Source: Pontibacter mangrovi (GTDB lineage: Bacteria > Bacteroidota > Bacteroidia > Cytophagales > Hymenobacteraceae). From it: DNA of 64,000 nt. Positions 17,520 through 26,582 of the stretch are shown here, one piece after another. The DNA lies in contig NZ_VFRQ01000002.1 of assembly GCF_006385705.1 (NCBI RefSeq), forward strand, positions 124,001 through 188,000, read 5' to 3'. Under the pieces are notes generated by a model, which saw only the letters and a program-made list of their open reading frames with translations, had not been told where the DNA came from and made no database searches. Within the stretch, counting starts at the first letter, position 1; each line of letters begins with the position of its first letter. Made by a program: the position numbers and the translations under genes.

Positions 17520-19976
17520 TTACTCCGAATAAAACACCCGCTTTACCCGCGTGCTGACGTTGGTGAGCAGCTCGTAAGGGATGGTGCCGATGCGCTGCGC
17601 CAGCTCCGTCAGCGTCAACTCCGGCCCGAAAACAACAGCCGTGTCGCCGGCTTTAACCTGAACGCCCGTCACATCCACCATGCACATATCCATGCACACG
17701 TTGCCGATGATGGGGCAGCGGCGGCCGTTGATGAGCACCTGCCCCACTCCGTTGCTAAAGCGGCGGTCGTAGCCGTCGGCATAGCCAATGGCGATGGTGG
17801 CCGTGGTTTTGTCGGTATCAGCTATGCCCTTGCGACTATAGCCTACGGTCTCGCCCTGTTTTATACCTTTCACCTGCGATACGGTGGTTTTAAGTATACT
17901 TACCGGCCGCAGCGCCTCCTGCTCTGCTCCTGTGGCTTCCACGCCGTAAATGCCGATGCCCAGGCGCACCATGTCCAGCTGGTGCTCCGGAAAGCGCACG
18001 ATGCCCGCCGAGTTGAGGATGTGCTTGATGACTTTATACTTCAGGCGCTCTTCCAGCGCAGCGGCCATACTTCTGAACCTGGAGATCTGCAGCTGCGAGA
18101 AATCGTTGTGCACGGCCTCATCGGCGCCGGCCAGGTGGCTGAAAGCGCTGGCCACCTGCAGCTGCGGGTGCTGTTCCAGCAAGGCAAACAGCGCTTCGAA
18201 ATCCTCCGGCACAAAACCCAGGCGGTGCATGCCCGTGTCCAGTTTCAGGTGGATTTTATACTTTGCGTTTGGCTCCAGTATACTTACAAAGTCCTGCAGC
18301 TGCTCCAGCGAGTAAATCTCCGGCTCCAGGTTGTACTGCCGCAGCTTCACAAAGCTATCCTGCGAGGGGTTCATGACCATGATCGGCAGCGTGATACCAT
18401 TCTCGCGCAGCGCCACGCCCTCATCCACGTATGCCACGGCCAGGTAATCCACGCGGTGGAACTGCAAGAGGTTGGCCACCTCGAAACTGCCGCTGCCGTA
18501 GGCGAAGGCCTTTACCATCACCATCAGCTTGGTGTCCGGGGCGAGTTTGGAGCGGTAGTAGTTGAGGTTGTGCACCAGCGCATCCAGGTTCACCTCCAGC
18601 ACCGTGCCGTGCACCTTCTGCTGAAAGGCCTGCACGATCTTCTCAAACCCGAACACGCGCGCACCCTTCACCAAAATCACCTCATTGCGGAACTCAGCAG
18701 GGCTAAACGCCTTCAGGAAATCAGCGGTGGAAGTATAAAATACTGCCCGCGGGAAAAGGTGGCTATACTTGCTGATGGTGGGCCCGATGCCGAGCAACCG
18801 CTGCACCCTGTGCGCCTGCACCAGCTCTGCCACTTTCTGGTACAGCTGCTGCTCCGGCAGCCCCGACTCCAGCACATCCGAAAGTATAAGCGTATGCTGC
18901 CCCCGCTGCGGCTGACTTGCCTGCAAGTCCAAGGCGATGGCAAGGCCGGCCAGGTCGTAGTTGTAAGTATCGTCGATGAGGTAGCAGCCGTTGATAGCCT
19001 CCTTCATCTCCAGGCGCATGGCCACGGGGTGCAGGCGGTCCAGCCGGTCCTGAATCTCAGAAAGCGGCAGGCGGCGGTGCAACAGTATAGCCAGGCAGTG
19101 CAGCGCATTCTCAACCGAGGCCTCGTCGGTAAACGGAATAGCCAAACGCTGTTTCTCACCATCAAAAGTATAGACCACTATGGTTTTATGGCCGGCCGTC
19201 GTGGTGGCGCTGATGAATAGTTCGGCTTCCTTGTTTTGTCGGCTCCAGGTAAAGGAATTTATACATTGCGCCTGCACGGCCTGATGCAGCAGTTCATAGT
19301 CGGAGCAGTAAAACAGCAGCTCAACCTCCTTAAACAGTTTCAGCTTTTCCTGCACCTTCTGCTCACGGGAGGTAAAGCCTTCGTCGTGGGCGGTGCCGAT
19401 GTTGGTGAAGATGCCGATGGTTGGGCGGATGATGGGCTGCAGTTTCTCCATCTCGCCGGGCTGCGAGATGCCAGCCTCAAAAATAGCCAGGGTATGATTC
19501 GGCTGCAGTTGCCACACGCTCAGCGGCACGCCCAACTGCGAGTTATAGCTGCGCGGGCTCTTCACCACCAGTTCATCCGGGCTCAGCAGCTGCGAGAGCC
19601 ACTCCTTTACAATGGTTTTGCCGTTGCTGCCCGTTATACCAATCACCGGGATAGAAAACTGCGCCCGGTGCCACGCCGCCAGCTGCTGCAGCGCCTCCAG
19701 GCTGCTTTCTACCTGCAGGATGTTTGCCTCCGGGTATAGCCGCTTCAGTTCCTCCGGCTCGCCCTGCTCCAGCACAAAAGCCCGCACACCCTGCGCATAC
19801 AGCTGCGGCAGGTACTTATGCCCATCGTTATACTTGCCCCGGATGGCAAAAAACACTGAGCCCGCCGGCTGCGAGAGCTTACGGCTGTCGGTGAGCAGGT
19901 GCACCACAGGCAGTGGCTGCGTGAACTGCACCAGTTTGCCTTGGGTTATACTTGGTAGCTGCTGAAACGTGAGCAT
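17520..19976 (-). CDS. bifunctional UDP-MurNAc-tripeptide D-alanyl-D-alanine ligase / alanine racemase
   Basis: An 818-residue MurF-Alr fusion, known in Bacteroidota. Residues 1 to about 445 are a Mur ligase: DSRKL near 30, the ATP loop GITGSNGKT at 113-121, EAGISQPGEMEKL and a C-terminal Mur domain with IDDTYNYD. Residues from about 455 are the fold-type III PLP alanine racemase, with VKAFAYGSG placing the PLP lysine at 489 and MVRLGIGIYG and VNGRRCPIIGNVCMDM further on. One half makes D-alanine, the other attaches D-Ala-D-Ala to the peptidoglycan precursor. In the MurF P-loop the usual GKT(T/S) is GKTI. It is an isolated gene; a weak TATCTTTA box lies at 20002-20009. Confidence 0.95.
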   Translation of the reverse strand: MLTFQQLPSITQGKLVQFTQPLPVVHLLTDSRKLSQPAGSVFFAIRGKYNDGHKYLPQLYAQGVRAFVLEQGEPEELKRLYPEANILQVESSLEALQQLAAWHRAQFSIPVIGITGSNGKTIVKEWLSQLLSPDELVVKSPRSYNSQLGVPLSVWQLQPNHTLAIFEAGISQPGEMEKLQPIIRPTIGIFTNIGTAHDEGFTSREQKVQEKLKLFKEVELLFYCSDYELLHQAVQAQCINSFTWSRQNKEAELFISATTTAGHKTIVVYTFDGEKQRLAIPFTDEASVENALHCLAILLHRRLPLSEIQDRLDRLHPVAMRLEMKEAINGCYLIDDTYNYDLAGLAIALDLQASQPQRGQHTLILSDVLESGLPEQQLYQKVAELVQAHRVQRLLGIGPTISKYSHLFPRAVFYTSTADFLKAFSPAEFRNEVILVKGARVFGFEKIVQAFQQKVHGTVLEVNLDALVHNLNYYRSKLAPDTKLMVMVKAFAYGSGSFEVANLLQFHRVDYLAVAYVDEGVALRENGITLPIMVMNPSQDSFVKLRQYNLEPEIYSLEQLQDFVSILEPNAKYKIHLKLDTGMHRLGFVPEDFEALFALLEQHPQLQVASAFSHLAGADEAVHNDFSQLQISRFRSMAAALEERLKYKVIKHILNSAGIVRFPEHQLDMVRLGIGIYGVEATGAEQEALRPVSILKTTVSQVKGIKQGETVGYSRKGIADTDKTTATIAIGYADGYDRRFSNGVGQVLINGRRCPIIGNVCMDMCMVDVTGVQVKAGDTAVVFGPELTLTELAQRIGTIPYELLTNVSTRVKRVFYSE

Positions 19977-20231
19977 GCGTTATACTTTATACTTCGGGCA
20001 CTAAAGATAGGCGGGGAAGTTAGAAAGTTAAAAAGTTAGAAGGTTAGAAAGTTTTGTTTGTAGGGACAGGTCGCAACCTGTCCGAATCGTGCATCCTTTC
20101 AATCCTGCGCATCCTTTCATCCGGCAAACTCTCATTCAGACAATTAACAATTTAACCATCCAACAATCAACCATTAGCATCCAACAATTAAACTTACCTT
20201 TGCGCACTTTTATACTTTTCAGTTCTTTACC
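19977..20231. repeat. composite intergenic repeat ahead of the RarD-like gene
   Basis: In order: runs of GTTAGAAAGTTA (20019-20052), a palindrome GGGACAGGTCGCAACCTGTCC (about 20063-20083), CATCCTTTCAATCCTGCGCATCC (20091-20113 region), AACAATTTAACCATCC-type repeats (20138-20190) and a TACCTTTG box. The same modules, in the same order but on the opposite strand, lie at 25770-25990 upstream of the other EamA gene. Confidence 0.75.
20195..20202 (+). promoter_or_regulatory. Bacteroidota-type -7 box TACCTTTG
   Basis: TACCTTTG fits TAnnTTTG and lies 29 bp before the start codon at 20232, leaving a leader of about 22 bases. It is directly preceded by CAACAATTAAACT, nearly the same as at 25772-25792 on the other strand. 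No -33 TTTG is evident. Confidence 0.6.
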
Positions 20232-21179
20232 ATGGGCACTACCAACACCAAACCATACTACGCGGCGGGACTGGCGGCGTTTATAATCTGGGGCTTTATC
20301 CCGTTTCCGCTGAAGGCGCTGGCGGCTTACCCTAGCGGACAGATTCTGTACTTTCGGGTGGCGCTGTCGGTGGGGCTGCTGCTGGTTATCTCGCTGTTGT
20401 TTCGGCGCAAGCAACTGCTGGCCACGCTGGAGCAACTGAAGGCATCGGCACCACGCGAGAAGCGCCTGTTTATACTTTATACTTTCCTGGGCGGGGCGCT
20501 GCTTACCACCAATTGGCTGACGTTCATTTATGTGGTCAATCACATCGATATTCAGACCGGCTCTTTCTCCTACCTGCTCTGCCCTATCCTTACGGCTGTT
20601 TTAGGCTTTCTTTTGCTGAAGGAGGAATTGCGGCTGAATCAGTGGCTGGCCATCGGACTGAGCGCCCTGAGCTGTGCGCTGGTAGGAAGCGGCGAGATCA
20701 CCAGCCTGCTGTTCAGTTTACTGATTGCCCTAAGCTACGCCTTTTACCTCATCACACAGCGCATCCTGAAAGCTTACGACAAGATCGTGCTCCTGAAGCT
20801 GCAGCTGCTGCTTGCCTTTGCCTTCATCGGGCCGTTTTATACTTTCTTTACCGGCGGCAATGCGCAGCTGGACACGCACTTCTTCCTGCAGGTGGGTTTG
20901 CTGAGCGCCGGCTTTACGGTGCTGCCGCTGTTCCTGAACCTGTTCTCCCTGAAAGAACTTACTTCTGGCACCATCGGCATCCTGATGTACATCAACCCGA
21001 TCCTGAACTTCGTGATGGCCTTTTTATACTTCGGTGAGCATACTACTGGTACCAAGGTAGCGGCCTACGCCCTAATTTTTATCTCCGTGATCATCTATAA
21101 CCTTAACCTGAAAGGCCGCAAGAAACGGGGCGACGGACTAGTGATACCGCCTGTGGGGACTACGGCTGTGGGGAAGTAG
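20232..21179 (+). CDS. EamA family transporter, RarD-like
   Basis: A 315-residue drug/metabolite transporter superfamily protein with about ten predicted membrane segments in two repeated halves. The start GLAAFIIWGFIPFPLKAL, the first-half end FLLLKEELRLNQWLAIGLS and the late motif TSGTIGILMYINPILNF followed by FLYFGE match the RarD branch. It sits in the inner membrane; RarD substrates are not known. The ATG at 20232 is backed by the promoter box 29 bp upstream. An overlapping frame on the other strand is a shadow. Confidence 0.87.
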   Translation: MGTTNTKPYYAAGLAAFIIWGFIPFPLKALAAYPSGQILYFRVALSVGLLLVISLLFRRKQLLATLEQLKASAPREKRLFILYTFLGGALLTTNWLTFIYVVNHIDIQTGSFSYLLCPILTAVLGFLLLKEELRLNQWLAIGLSALSCALVGSGEITSLLFSLLIALSYAFYLITQRILKAYDKIVLLKLQLLLAFAFIGPFYTFFTGGNAQLDTHFFLQVGLLSAGFTVLPLFLNLFSLKELTSGTIGILMYINPILNFVMAFLYFGEHTTGTKVAAYALIFISVIIYNLNLKGRKKRGDGLVIPPVGTTAVGK

Positions 21180-21652
21180 GTTTGTCATGGATTATGCTTG
21201 CGCAAGCGTCCGCTTGTGCCTTTATACTTCTATAGCCGCTGCTGCTTACATTTTGACACAAGCTATACTTTCTAGCTGCTGTTCATCCGCAGTCTTACAT
21301 GGGCTGTTGTTTCATTTCTGTTTGGTGCCCTCAAGGCCGGGAGGCCTCGCCTTCGGGCATCGCGCTGTGTGCCTGAAGCTGCCTCCGCTCTGCTCCGGCT
21401 GCCGCATGCGCGGCACCGCAACATGCACAAGGCGCTCAACCCAAAGGCTGGGATCAAATTCGATAGCCACGGCTGATGCAACTGGAACAGAGTTCCCCTC
21501 CTTGGACAAGGAGGGGTAGGGGTGGTTTGATCCGGTACTGCAGAATCCCTCCCCTGTTTTTAAGGGAGGGCTGGGGTGGGGTAGCACATCCCGCAAACAA
21601 AAGCGCCTCCCCAAACCTAACTGGGGAGGCGCTTCATGTGTGATTTTATAAT
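21180..21652. repeat. composite intergenic repeat, copy A
   Basis: The 473-bp gap is almost all repeat. From 21195 to about 21545 it matches 61690-62136 (inverted) and, in its first half, 33265-33440. Modules in order are the palindrome GCGCAAGCGTCCGCTTGTGCC (21200-21220), TATACTTCTATAGCC, GTTCATCCGCAGTCTTACA, TGGTGCCCTCAAGGCCGGGA, ATCGCGCTGT, CTGGGATCAAATTCGATAGC, and CCCCTCCTTGGACAAGGAGG with a GGTACTGCAG end. Short frames inside it look like genes but change frame between copies. Confidence 0.82.
21601..21634 (-). terminator. terminator of the small lipoprotein gene
   Basis: AAGCGCCTCCCCA and TGGGGAGGCGCTT form a 13-bp perfect stem. On the minus strand it is followed by TTGTTTG and lies about 20 bp after the stop at 21653. 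Confidence 0.85.
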
Positions 21653-21958
21653 TTAATTCGTGGTGGTGCCTTTTTCTTTCCGCTCATCCAGCTGTTCCAT
21701 CTCGCGGGCAGCGGTGTCTACGTTAGAAGGCAGATTGCCGAACTGGTCGGCTTGCTCACCTGTTACGGCTGTGTCGCCGATAGGTGCCGGACGTGGGTTG
21801 CTCAGGTTGGCAGCGTCTTCGTCACCTTCCACAACTGCCTCAGAGGTTCCAGTGTCTTTTTCTTCCTGCATATTCTCAGCACTCTGGCTGCAACCGAAGC
21901 TAACAACGCTCGCAAATGCCAGCGCCATGCCGGTTTTTAATATATATGATGTCTTCAT
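21653..21958 (-). CDS. small acidic lipoprotein, function unknown
   Basis: A 101-residue protein with a clear lipoprotein signal: basic start, hydrophobic stretch GMALAFASVVS and lipobox SFGC (Cys23). The mature part is short, acidic and polar (QEEKDTGTSEAVVEGDEDAA, then DQFGNLPSNVDTAAREMEQL) and looks disordered. No known domain was recognised. It resembles the other small acidic lipoproteins in the window at 40548 and 38424 in general composition only. A terminator follows directly, so it is a single-gene unit. Confidence 0.75.
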   Translation of the reverse strand: MKTSYILKTGMALAFASVVSFGCSQSAENMQEEKDTGTSEAVVEGDEDAANLSNPRPAPIGDTAVTGEQADQFGNLPSNVDTAAREMEQLDERKEKGTTTN

Positions 21959-22044
21959 GTTTCTTGATTAATTAGTTCTTCGGCTATTTCTAACGGCCTC
22001 TGTGCTAATTAGGTTATACAGCGGCAATCAGACGACCTTTTGCC

Positions 22045-24636
22045 TCAGAACCCGAAACCAACCAGCACACCCGTTCTGGCTTTGTTGCCCTCCTGGAACG
22101 AGGTAACGAAATCCACGCGCAGCACTTTAAAGATGTGCTCGATGCCCAGCCCCAGCTCCAGGTAATGCCGCGACTCCTGCGTGTTCAGGTAGTTCAGGCT
22201 CACCACCTCCTGCCACTTCAGCCTGCGGAACAGCGGGATCTTGTTGAACAGGAATCCATTAAAATGATGCTCATAGTGCGCCTCCAGGTAACGGTTTTTG
22301 GTGCTGTAGCGGTAATAGTCGAGCAACTGGAAGCCCTCATAGGTGCCCGCGATGAGGGTGCGGTTGCCGTTGAAGTGCTTGTAGTCCATCAGGCGCATAT
22401 TCTGTTTGCCCCAAAAGGTGGCTCCTAGCACATTATACTTGCTACGGCCCAGCAGACCAAAGCTCACGTCATCGCTGATAGCCAGGCCTGCCGTGCCATA
22501 CTTTACATCGCCGCCGAAAGCCTTGATGCCGCCACGGTAGCTCAGGGTAAAGGCAGGGTACTTCGAGCCCAGGTTAATTTTGTTATCGGGGCGGGAGATG
22601 TAGCGCATGCCCGGCTTTATACTTAGCGCGGCAGTTACTGTCAGGGCCTGGTGCGGTGAGAAAGAGGCATCTGCCAGCTCGGCATTCTCCGGCACATTGG
22701 AGGTAAAGCGGCTTGGTTCGTCGGTGCCCCGGTCCCGGAAGCTAAAATCATTGGTGTTCTCCAGCGGCATACGGTGGGCATAATCTACTGAGGTGTTGAA
22801 TCGAAGACCATTCCAGAGCTCGCTGCGGTAGCTTATGTGGCCAAAGTCCAGCTGGTAGAGTTTCATATAATTGCGCTCGGCCAGCAAGGTATAGAGCGTG
22901 TTCACGAAAGGTGAGATCGGGTCCAGGTTATTGATCTGGCTTACGTAGCGGCCTCCTTCCACACTGATGGTACTGTTCTTGATCGGGTCGTACTGGTAGC
23001 GCAGCAGCAGCTTGGCGTTCAGCTTTTGGTTGCTGAAGCCATAGCGCACCCCGGGCTCAATTTGGTAATAGGTCCTATTCTCAAAGCTTTTCCGGTAGTT
23101 CACCCGCACATCGGCCGCCACGCCTTCCACGGTGTTGTACTGCAGTATACTTGGCCCGCCCGTCAGGCTTAGCAGCGGGTCGAACTGGTAGTATTTGCGC
23201 TCAAAAGTATTCGAGTAAGTATAGCCGCCCAGCAGGAAGCTACCGAAGGAGGGCTTGTTGCGCACCGCATCCAGCGAGTCCTGGTAAGGCCGGGAATTTC
23301 GGATCACCTCCAGGCTGTCTTTTTCGTGGTAATCCACTACTTCCTCCTGCGTCAGCGGCACCGGTCGCACCGAGGCCCAATAGGCAGAGTCGCGCTTGTT
23401 GGCGTCTTTCTCCACCAGCAGCACCTCCTTGCTGAACAGCGCATCGCTTACCACGGGCTGCGCTGGCGGCGCTGCCTCTTCTGGTTCTACTACCTTATAC
23501 TTTGGCTTTTTGGCTGGTTTGGCTGCGGCTACCTCTGTTTCCGGTGTCGGCTCTGGCGCTACCTCCTCCACCTTGGGCGGACGGGCGTAAGCGGGCTGCA
23601 CTTTGTAGTTGGAGTACACGCCCATGGCATAGCCGCCGCCCTTAAAACCAAGTCCGGCGGCCTCAAAGGTGAAGCGCTGCGATACCGGCATCCATACTTC
23701 CTCGGCCACCGGCGCGTATACCTGCCGCACCCGTATCCAGTCCACAAACTCAATCCCGGCATCTTTGGTGAGCTTTAGGTCGGTGCTGTGGATGCGCCAG
23801 CTGCCGTCTACAATGTAAATGCTGCCTGCAAACACCGGGTCGTGCTTGCGGCGGGGGATGACTTTTATCTTGTTGATGGTGCGGCCGTTCTCTTGGAAGG
23901 TGCCCAGGTACTCGAAACGGTAGAACATGAAGGCGTTGTTGGCCAGCGGCGACACAAAACCGCGTTCGCTCAGCCCCTCCACCTTCAGCAGCGGGTCATA
24001 AAAGCTGATGTTCATCTCGGAGGCCTGGTTAAAGCTGAAGCCTTTCTTCTGGCCGCTCACCTTGCTCGAGATCATCCGCTCATGGATCTTGTTCGGCTTC
24101 TTAAACGCCAGCTCCGACACCGACTCCGACAAGTACACGATGCCCGTATCCACATCCACGATCTTTACCCCCAAGATTTTAGAGGGCACTTTATCCATAC
24201 GGGCCACGCCTTTCATGTACACGCGGGCGCTCCAGGCGTTCACTTCGTCGCGGTGGTACCTGCGCAGCCGGATGGCGTTGCGCATGATGGCGTAGGCGGG
24301 GTCTTCGTCGGAGGCTTTTACCACCACCTCCTTCAGGTTGAGTACCTCGGGCTGCAGCTGCACGTTCAGTTCCTGGGCCGCCTCGCCTATGGTTACGGTT
24401 TGGGTATGGGCGCGGTAGCCCACGTACTTAAACTCCAGGGTATAGGTGCCGGGGCTGAGCTGCAGCTGGTACAGGCCCTGGTCGTTGGTGGCGGTGCCGC
24501 TAGCCGTTTCTTTGATGTAGATGCTGGCAAAGGGCAGGCCTTTGTTGTTTTCATCGGTGACGCGGCCGCGCAGGATGCCCGCCATACTTAGGGCAGGCGA
24601 AAAGAGCAGCAGCAGTAGCAGGTAGGTATGGCGCAT
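22045..24636 (-). CDS. DUF5686 outer-membrane protein with carboxypeptidase-regulatory-like domain
   Basis: An 863-residue exported protein. Signal peptide residues 1-19 end SMA. A carboxypeptidase-regulatory-like domain follows (about 20-105: GILRGRVTDENNKGLPFASI to a LKEVVVKA end, like SusC), then the DUF5686 region with AYAIMRNAIRLRRYHRDEVN and a C-terminal part rich in alternating beta strands ending VLVGFGF, which suggests an outer-membrane barrel. A stretch near residues 355-405 is proline/alanine/glutamate-rich and linker-like. The function of DUF5686 is not known. There is no TonB plug. The gene stands alone. Confidence 0.85.
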   Translation of the reverse strand: MRHTYLLLLLLFSPALSMAGILRGRVTDENNKGLPFASIYIKETASGTATNDQGLYQLQLSPGTYTLEFKYVGYRAHTQTVTIGEAAQELNVQLQPEVLNLKEVVVKASDEDPAYAIMRNAIRLRRYHRDEVNAWSARVYMKGVARMDKVPSKILGVKIVDVDTGIVYLSESVSELAFKKPNKIHERMISSKVSGQKKGFSFNQASEMNISFYDPLLKVEGLSERGFVSPLANNAFMFYRFEYLGTFQENGRTINKIKVIPRRKHDPVFAGSIYIVDGSWRIHSTDLKLTKDAGIEFVDWIRVRQVYAPVAEEVWMPVSQRFTFEAAGLGFKGGGYAMGVYSNYKVQPAYARPPKVEEVAPEPTPETEVAAAKPAKKPKYKVVEPEEAAPPAQPVVSDALFSKEVLLVEKDANKRDSAYWASVRPVPLTQEEVVDYHEKDSLEVIRNSRPYQDSLDAVRNKPSFGSFLLGGYTYSNTFERKYYQFDPLLSLTGGPSILQYNTVEGVAADVRVNYRKSFENRTYYQIEPGVRYGFSNQKLNAKLLLRYQYDPIKNSTISVEGGRYVSQINNLDPISPFVNTLYTLLAERNYMKLYQLDFGHISYRSELWNGLRFNTSVDYAHRMPLENTNDFSFRDRGTDEPSRFTSNVPENAELADASFSPHQALTVTAALSIKPGMRYISRPDNKINLGSKYPAFTLSYRGGIKAFGGDVKYGTAGLAISDDVSFGLLGRSKYNVLGATFWGKQNMRLMDYKHFNGNRTLIAGTYEGFQLLDYYRYSTKNRYLEAHYEHHFNGFLFNKIPLFRRLKWQEVVSLNYLNTQESRHYLELGLGIEHIFKVLRVDFVTSFQEGNKARTGVLVGFGF

Positions 24637-24762
24637 GTGCTAAAGGGTTAGTAGCAGACATATCGGCTAAAAAGATACGCAGGAAAGGCTTAATCATCAG
24701 CATAAACTATACTTTTTATACTTTTAATCAAGATGCCATTTATAAATGACGTGCCGGAGCAA

Positions 24763-24835
24763 ACCCACCCCTACCCCTCCCAAGAGGGGAATAGGACACT
24801 ACCAAATTCCCCTCCTCGGAGGGGCTGGGGTGGGT
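24763..24835. repeat. C/G-rich inverted repeat with about 30-bp arms
   Basis: ACCCACCCCTACCCCTCCC and its partner ending GGGGCTGGGGTGGGT form arms around a TAGGACACTACCA-like spacer. It is the same family as 1685-1761. It lies in the 239-bp gap between the DUF5686 gene and the second EamA gene. Confidence 0.8.
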
Positions 24836-24875
24836 CAACCACAACTTGCGTATGATACGTGTTGAAGGTATCTAT

Positions 24876-25754
24876 TTACTTAGAGCCGGATTCAGCGGCC
24901 GGGGTTGCTTTCTTACTGAGTTTATTTTTGTACTGCACATTCAGGATCACGCCCAGCAGCACCAGCGCCATGCCCACGTAGGTCCATACGTGCAGCAGCT
25001 CCCCGAAGAAAAAGAAGCCGAACAGCAACGCGTAAATAATGCCGATATAGGTCAGGTTGGCTACTTTGGAGATCTCCTCGTTTTGGTACGAGAGTGTCAT
25101 GTAGTACTGCCCCAACTGCGTGAACAGCCCCACCAGCAACAGCGCCAGCCAGTCCCAGCCCTCGGGCTGCACCCAGTTGAAAATAGTATAAATGCCCACC
25201 ACCGGCAGCGTTACCAGCGGAAAATAGAAGATGATGACCAGCGGATGCTCCTGCACGTTCAGCCGCCGCACAATGCTGTAGGCTACGCCGGTAAACACGG
25301 CACTCACCACACCCAGCCACAAGTATAAACTGTCCACGTTCGTCTCCACACCCTCGATGACAAGTATGCCGGCAAAGGATATGAGAAAGAAGAACCACTG
25401 CCACAGCCGCACCCGCTCCTTCACGATAAAGATACCCATGATGGCCGTAAAGATAGGCGACAGGTACTGCAACGTGGCCGCCGTGGCCAGCGGAATATTC
25501 TGCAGCACGTTGAAGAACAGGATCAAAGCCACTGCCCCGAACGCCCCGCGTGCGAACAGCCATTTGCGGTTGTTGCCCCACACGCTCACGCCCGCCCTGC
25601 GCAGAAACACCAAGCTTATCGCCAGCGACACCAGCGACCGGAACACGATGATCTCCTCTGCCGGGATATGCGGCACCCACTTCACGCACACCTGCATCAA
25701 CGCAAAAAAGAACGTCGACAGCAGCATGTACATCACTCCTTTTGATAGCTTCAT
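24876..25754 (-). CDS. EamA/DMT family transporter
   Basis: A 292-residue inner-membrane protein with ten predicted membrane segments arranged as two EamA repeats (about 5-135 and 145-275). The first half has STFFFALMQVCVKWVPHIPA and ARGAFGAVALILFFNVLQNI; LQYLSPIFTAIMGIFIVKER is the typical end of repeat one. The second half ends with FFFFGELLHVWTYVGMALVL. Close relatives include S-adenosylmethionine or amino-acid exporters, but no substrate can be assigned. A TACCTTTG box stands 17 bp upstream of the ATG, in the repeat shared with the RarD-like gene. Confidence 0.87.
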   Translation of the reverse strand: MKLSKGVMYMLLSTFFFALMQVCVKWVPHIPAEEIIVFRSLVSLAISLVFLRRAGVSVWGNNRKWLFARGAFGAVALILFFNVLQNIPLATAATLQYLSPIFTAIMGIFIVKERVRLWQWFFFLISFAGILVIEGVETNVDSLYLWLGVVSAVFTGVAYSIVRRLNVQEHPLVIIFYFPLVTLPVVGIYTIFNWVQPEGWDWLALLLVGLFTQLGQYYMTLSYQNEEISKVANLTYIGIIYALLFGFFFFGELLHVWTYVGMALVLLGVILNVQYKNKLSKKATPAAESGSK

Positions 25755-25769
25755 ATTGTACTCTCTCGC

Positions 25770-25990
25770 CGCAAAGGTAAGTTGAATTGTTGGATGGCTT
25801 AATTGTTAAATTGTTGATTGTCCGAATCAGGATTAGCAGGATGAAAGGATGCACAGGATTAGGAAAGTGTGCGCAGTTCGGGCAGGTCGCGAACTGTCCC
25901 TATAAAACTTTAACTCCCAAACTTTTCAACTCTCTAACTCTTAAACTCTCTTAACTTTCTAGCTTTCTATCCCAACTCAACTTTCTAACT
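25770..25990 (-). repeat. composite intergenic repeat, inverted partner of 19990-20202
   Basis: Contains the promoter box, AACAATTTAACAATTAAGCC-type repeats, a CATCCTTTCATCC, TGCACAGGATTAGG-like block, a GGACAGTTCGCGACCTGCCC palindrome and a GTTAAGAGAGTTTAAGAGTT-type run at 25915-25990. The order equals that upstream of the gene at 20232, but the strand is opposite. Confidence 0.72.
25772..25779 (-). promoter_or_regulatory. Bacteroidota-type -7 box TACCTTTG
   Basis: On the minus strand TACCTTTG lies 17 bp before the ATG at 25754, preceded by CAACAATTCAACT. It is nearly the same promoter module as at 20182-20202. Confidence 0.6.
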
Positions 25991-26031
25991 TAGATCTTTG
26001 TTTATACTTTAGTAAAAGCTGATTTATACTT

Positions 26032-26517
26032 TTGGAACGCGACAAGAAAAAGAAGACCTATACCCCCAAAGAGGCGCTGATAAAAGCCGCCGCCTACTGC
26101 GCCTACCAGGACCGCACCCAACAGGAGGTGCGCGACAAGCTCTACTCCTACGGCCTGGAGCCCGACGATGTGGAGGAGCTGATCATACGCCTGAGCCAGG
26201 AAAAGTTGATTGATGAGGAGCGCTACGCCCAAAGCTACGTGCGCGGCAAGTATGGCCTGAAGAAGTGGGGCCGCCGCAAAATCATGCAGGGCCTCAAAAG
26301 CAAGGGCATTTCCGACTATTGCATTAAGCAAGGCCTGAAAGAAATTGACTTTGAGGTGTATGAACAGAACCTGTTACAGCTGCTGGAGAAGAAAAACGCC
26401 ACCGAAAAAGAGAAAAACCCCTTCGCCCGCCGCCAAAAGCTGACCTACTTCCTCATGAGCAAAGGCTATGAAAATGACTTAATACAAGATGCGCTGAAGG
26501 GGCTGGAGAAAGATTAG
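26032..26517 (+). CDS. recX: regulatory protein RecX
   Basis: A 161-residue RecX, normal length for the family. Three repeated three-helix units are visible: TPKEALIKAAAYCAYQDRTQ then EVRDKLYSYGL; LIDEERYAQSYVRGKYGLKKW; and a final QKLTYFLMSKGYENDLIQDA. RecX binds RecA and limits its activity in recombination. An in-frame TGA at 26020-26022 excludes a longer start, and no ATG precedes the conserved region, so the start is probably TTG at 26032. The last codons (LIQDALKGLE) are repeated as DNA at 27199-27241. Confidence 0.88.
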   Translation: MERDKKKKTYTPKEALIKAAAYCAYQDRTQQEVRDKLYSYGLEPDDVEELIIRLSQEKLIDEERYAQSYVRGKYGLKKWGRRKIMQGLKSKGISDYCIKQGLKEIDFEVYEQNLLQLLEKKNATEKEKNPFARRQKLTYFLMSKGYENDLIQDALKGLEKD

Positions 26518-26532
26518 CTTCCAGAACATGAA

Positions 26533-26582
26533 TCATATTGTATTATTTTATATATTGTTTAGATAATATATACGACAATATG
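26533..26582. other. A+T-rich dyad at the left edge of the recX-rsgA insert
   Basis: CATATTGT at 26533-26540 and ACAATATG at 26575-26582 are complementary, with further A+T pairing inside (ATTATTTTATATA against TAATATATACG). The right arm overlaps the start codon of the lipoprotein gene at 26580, so it could be an operator or a transcript hairpin. Confidence 0.5.
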
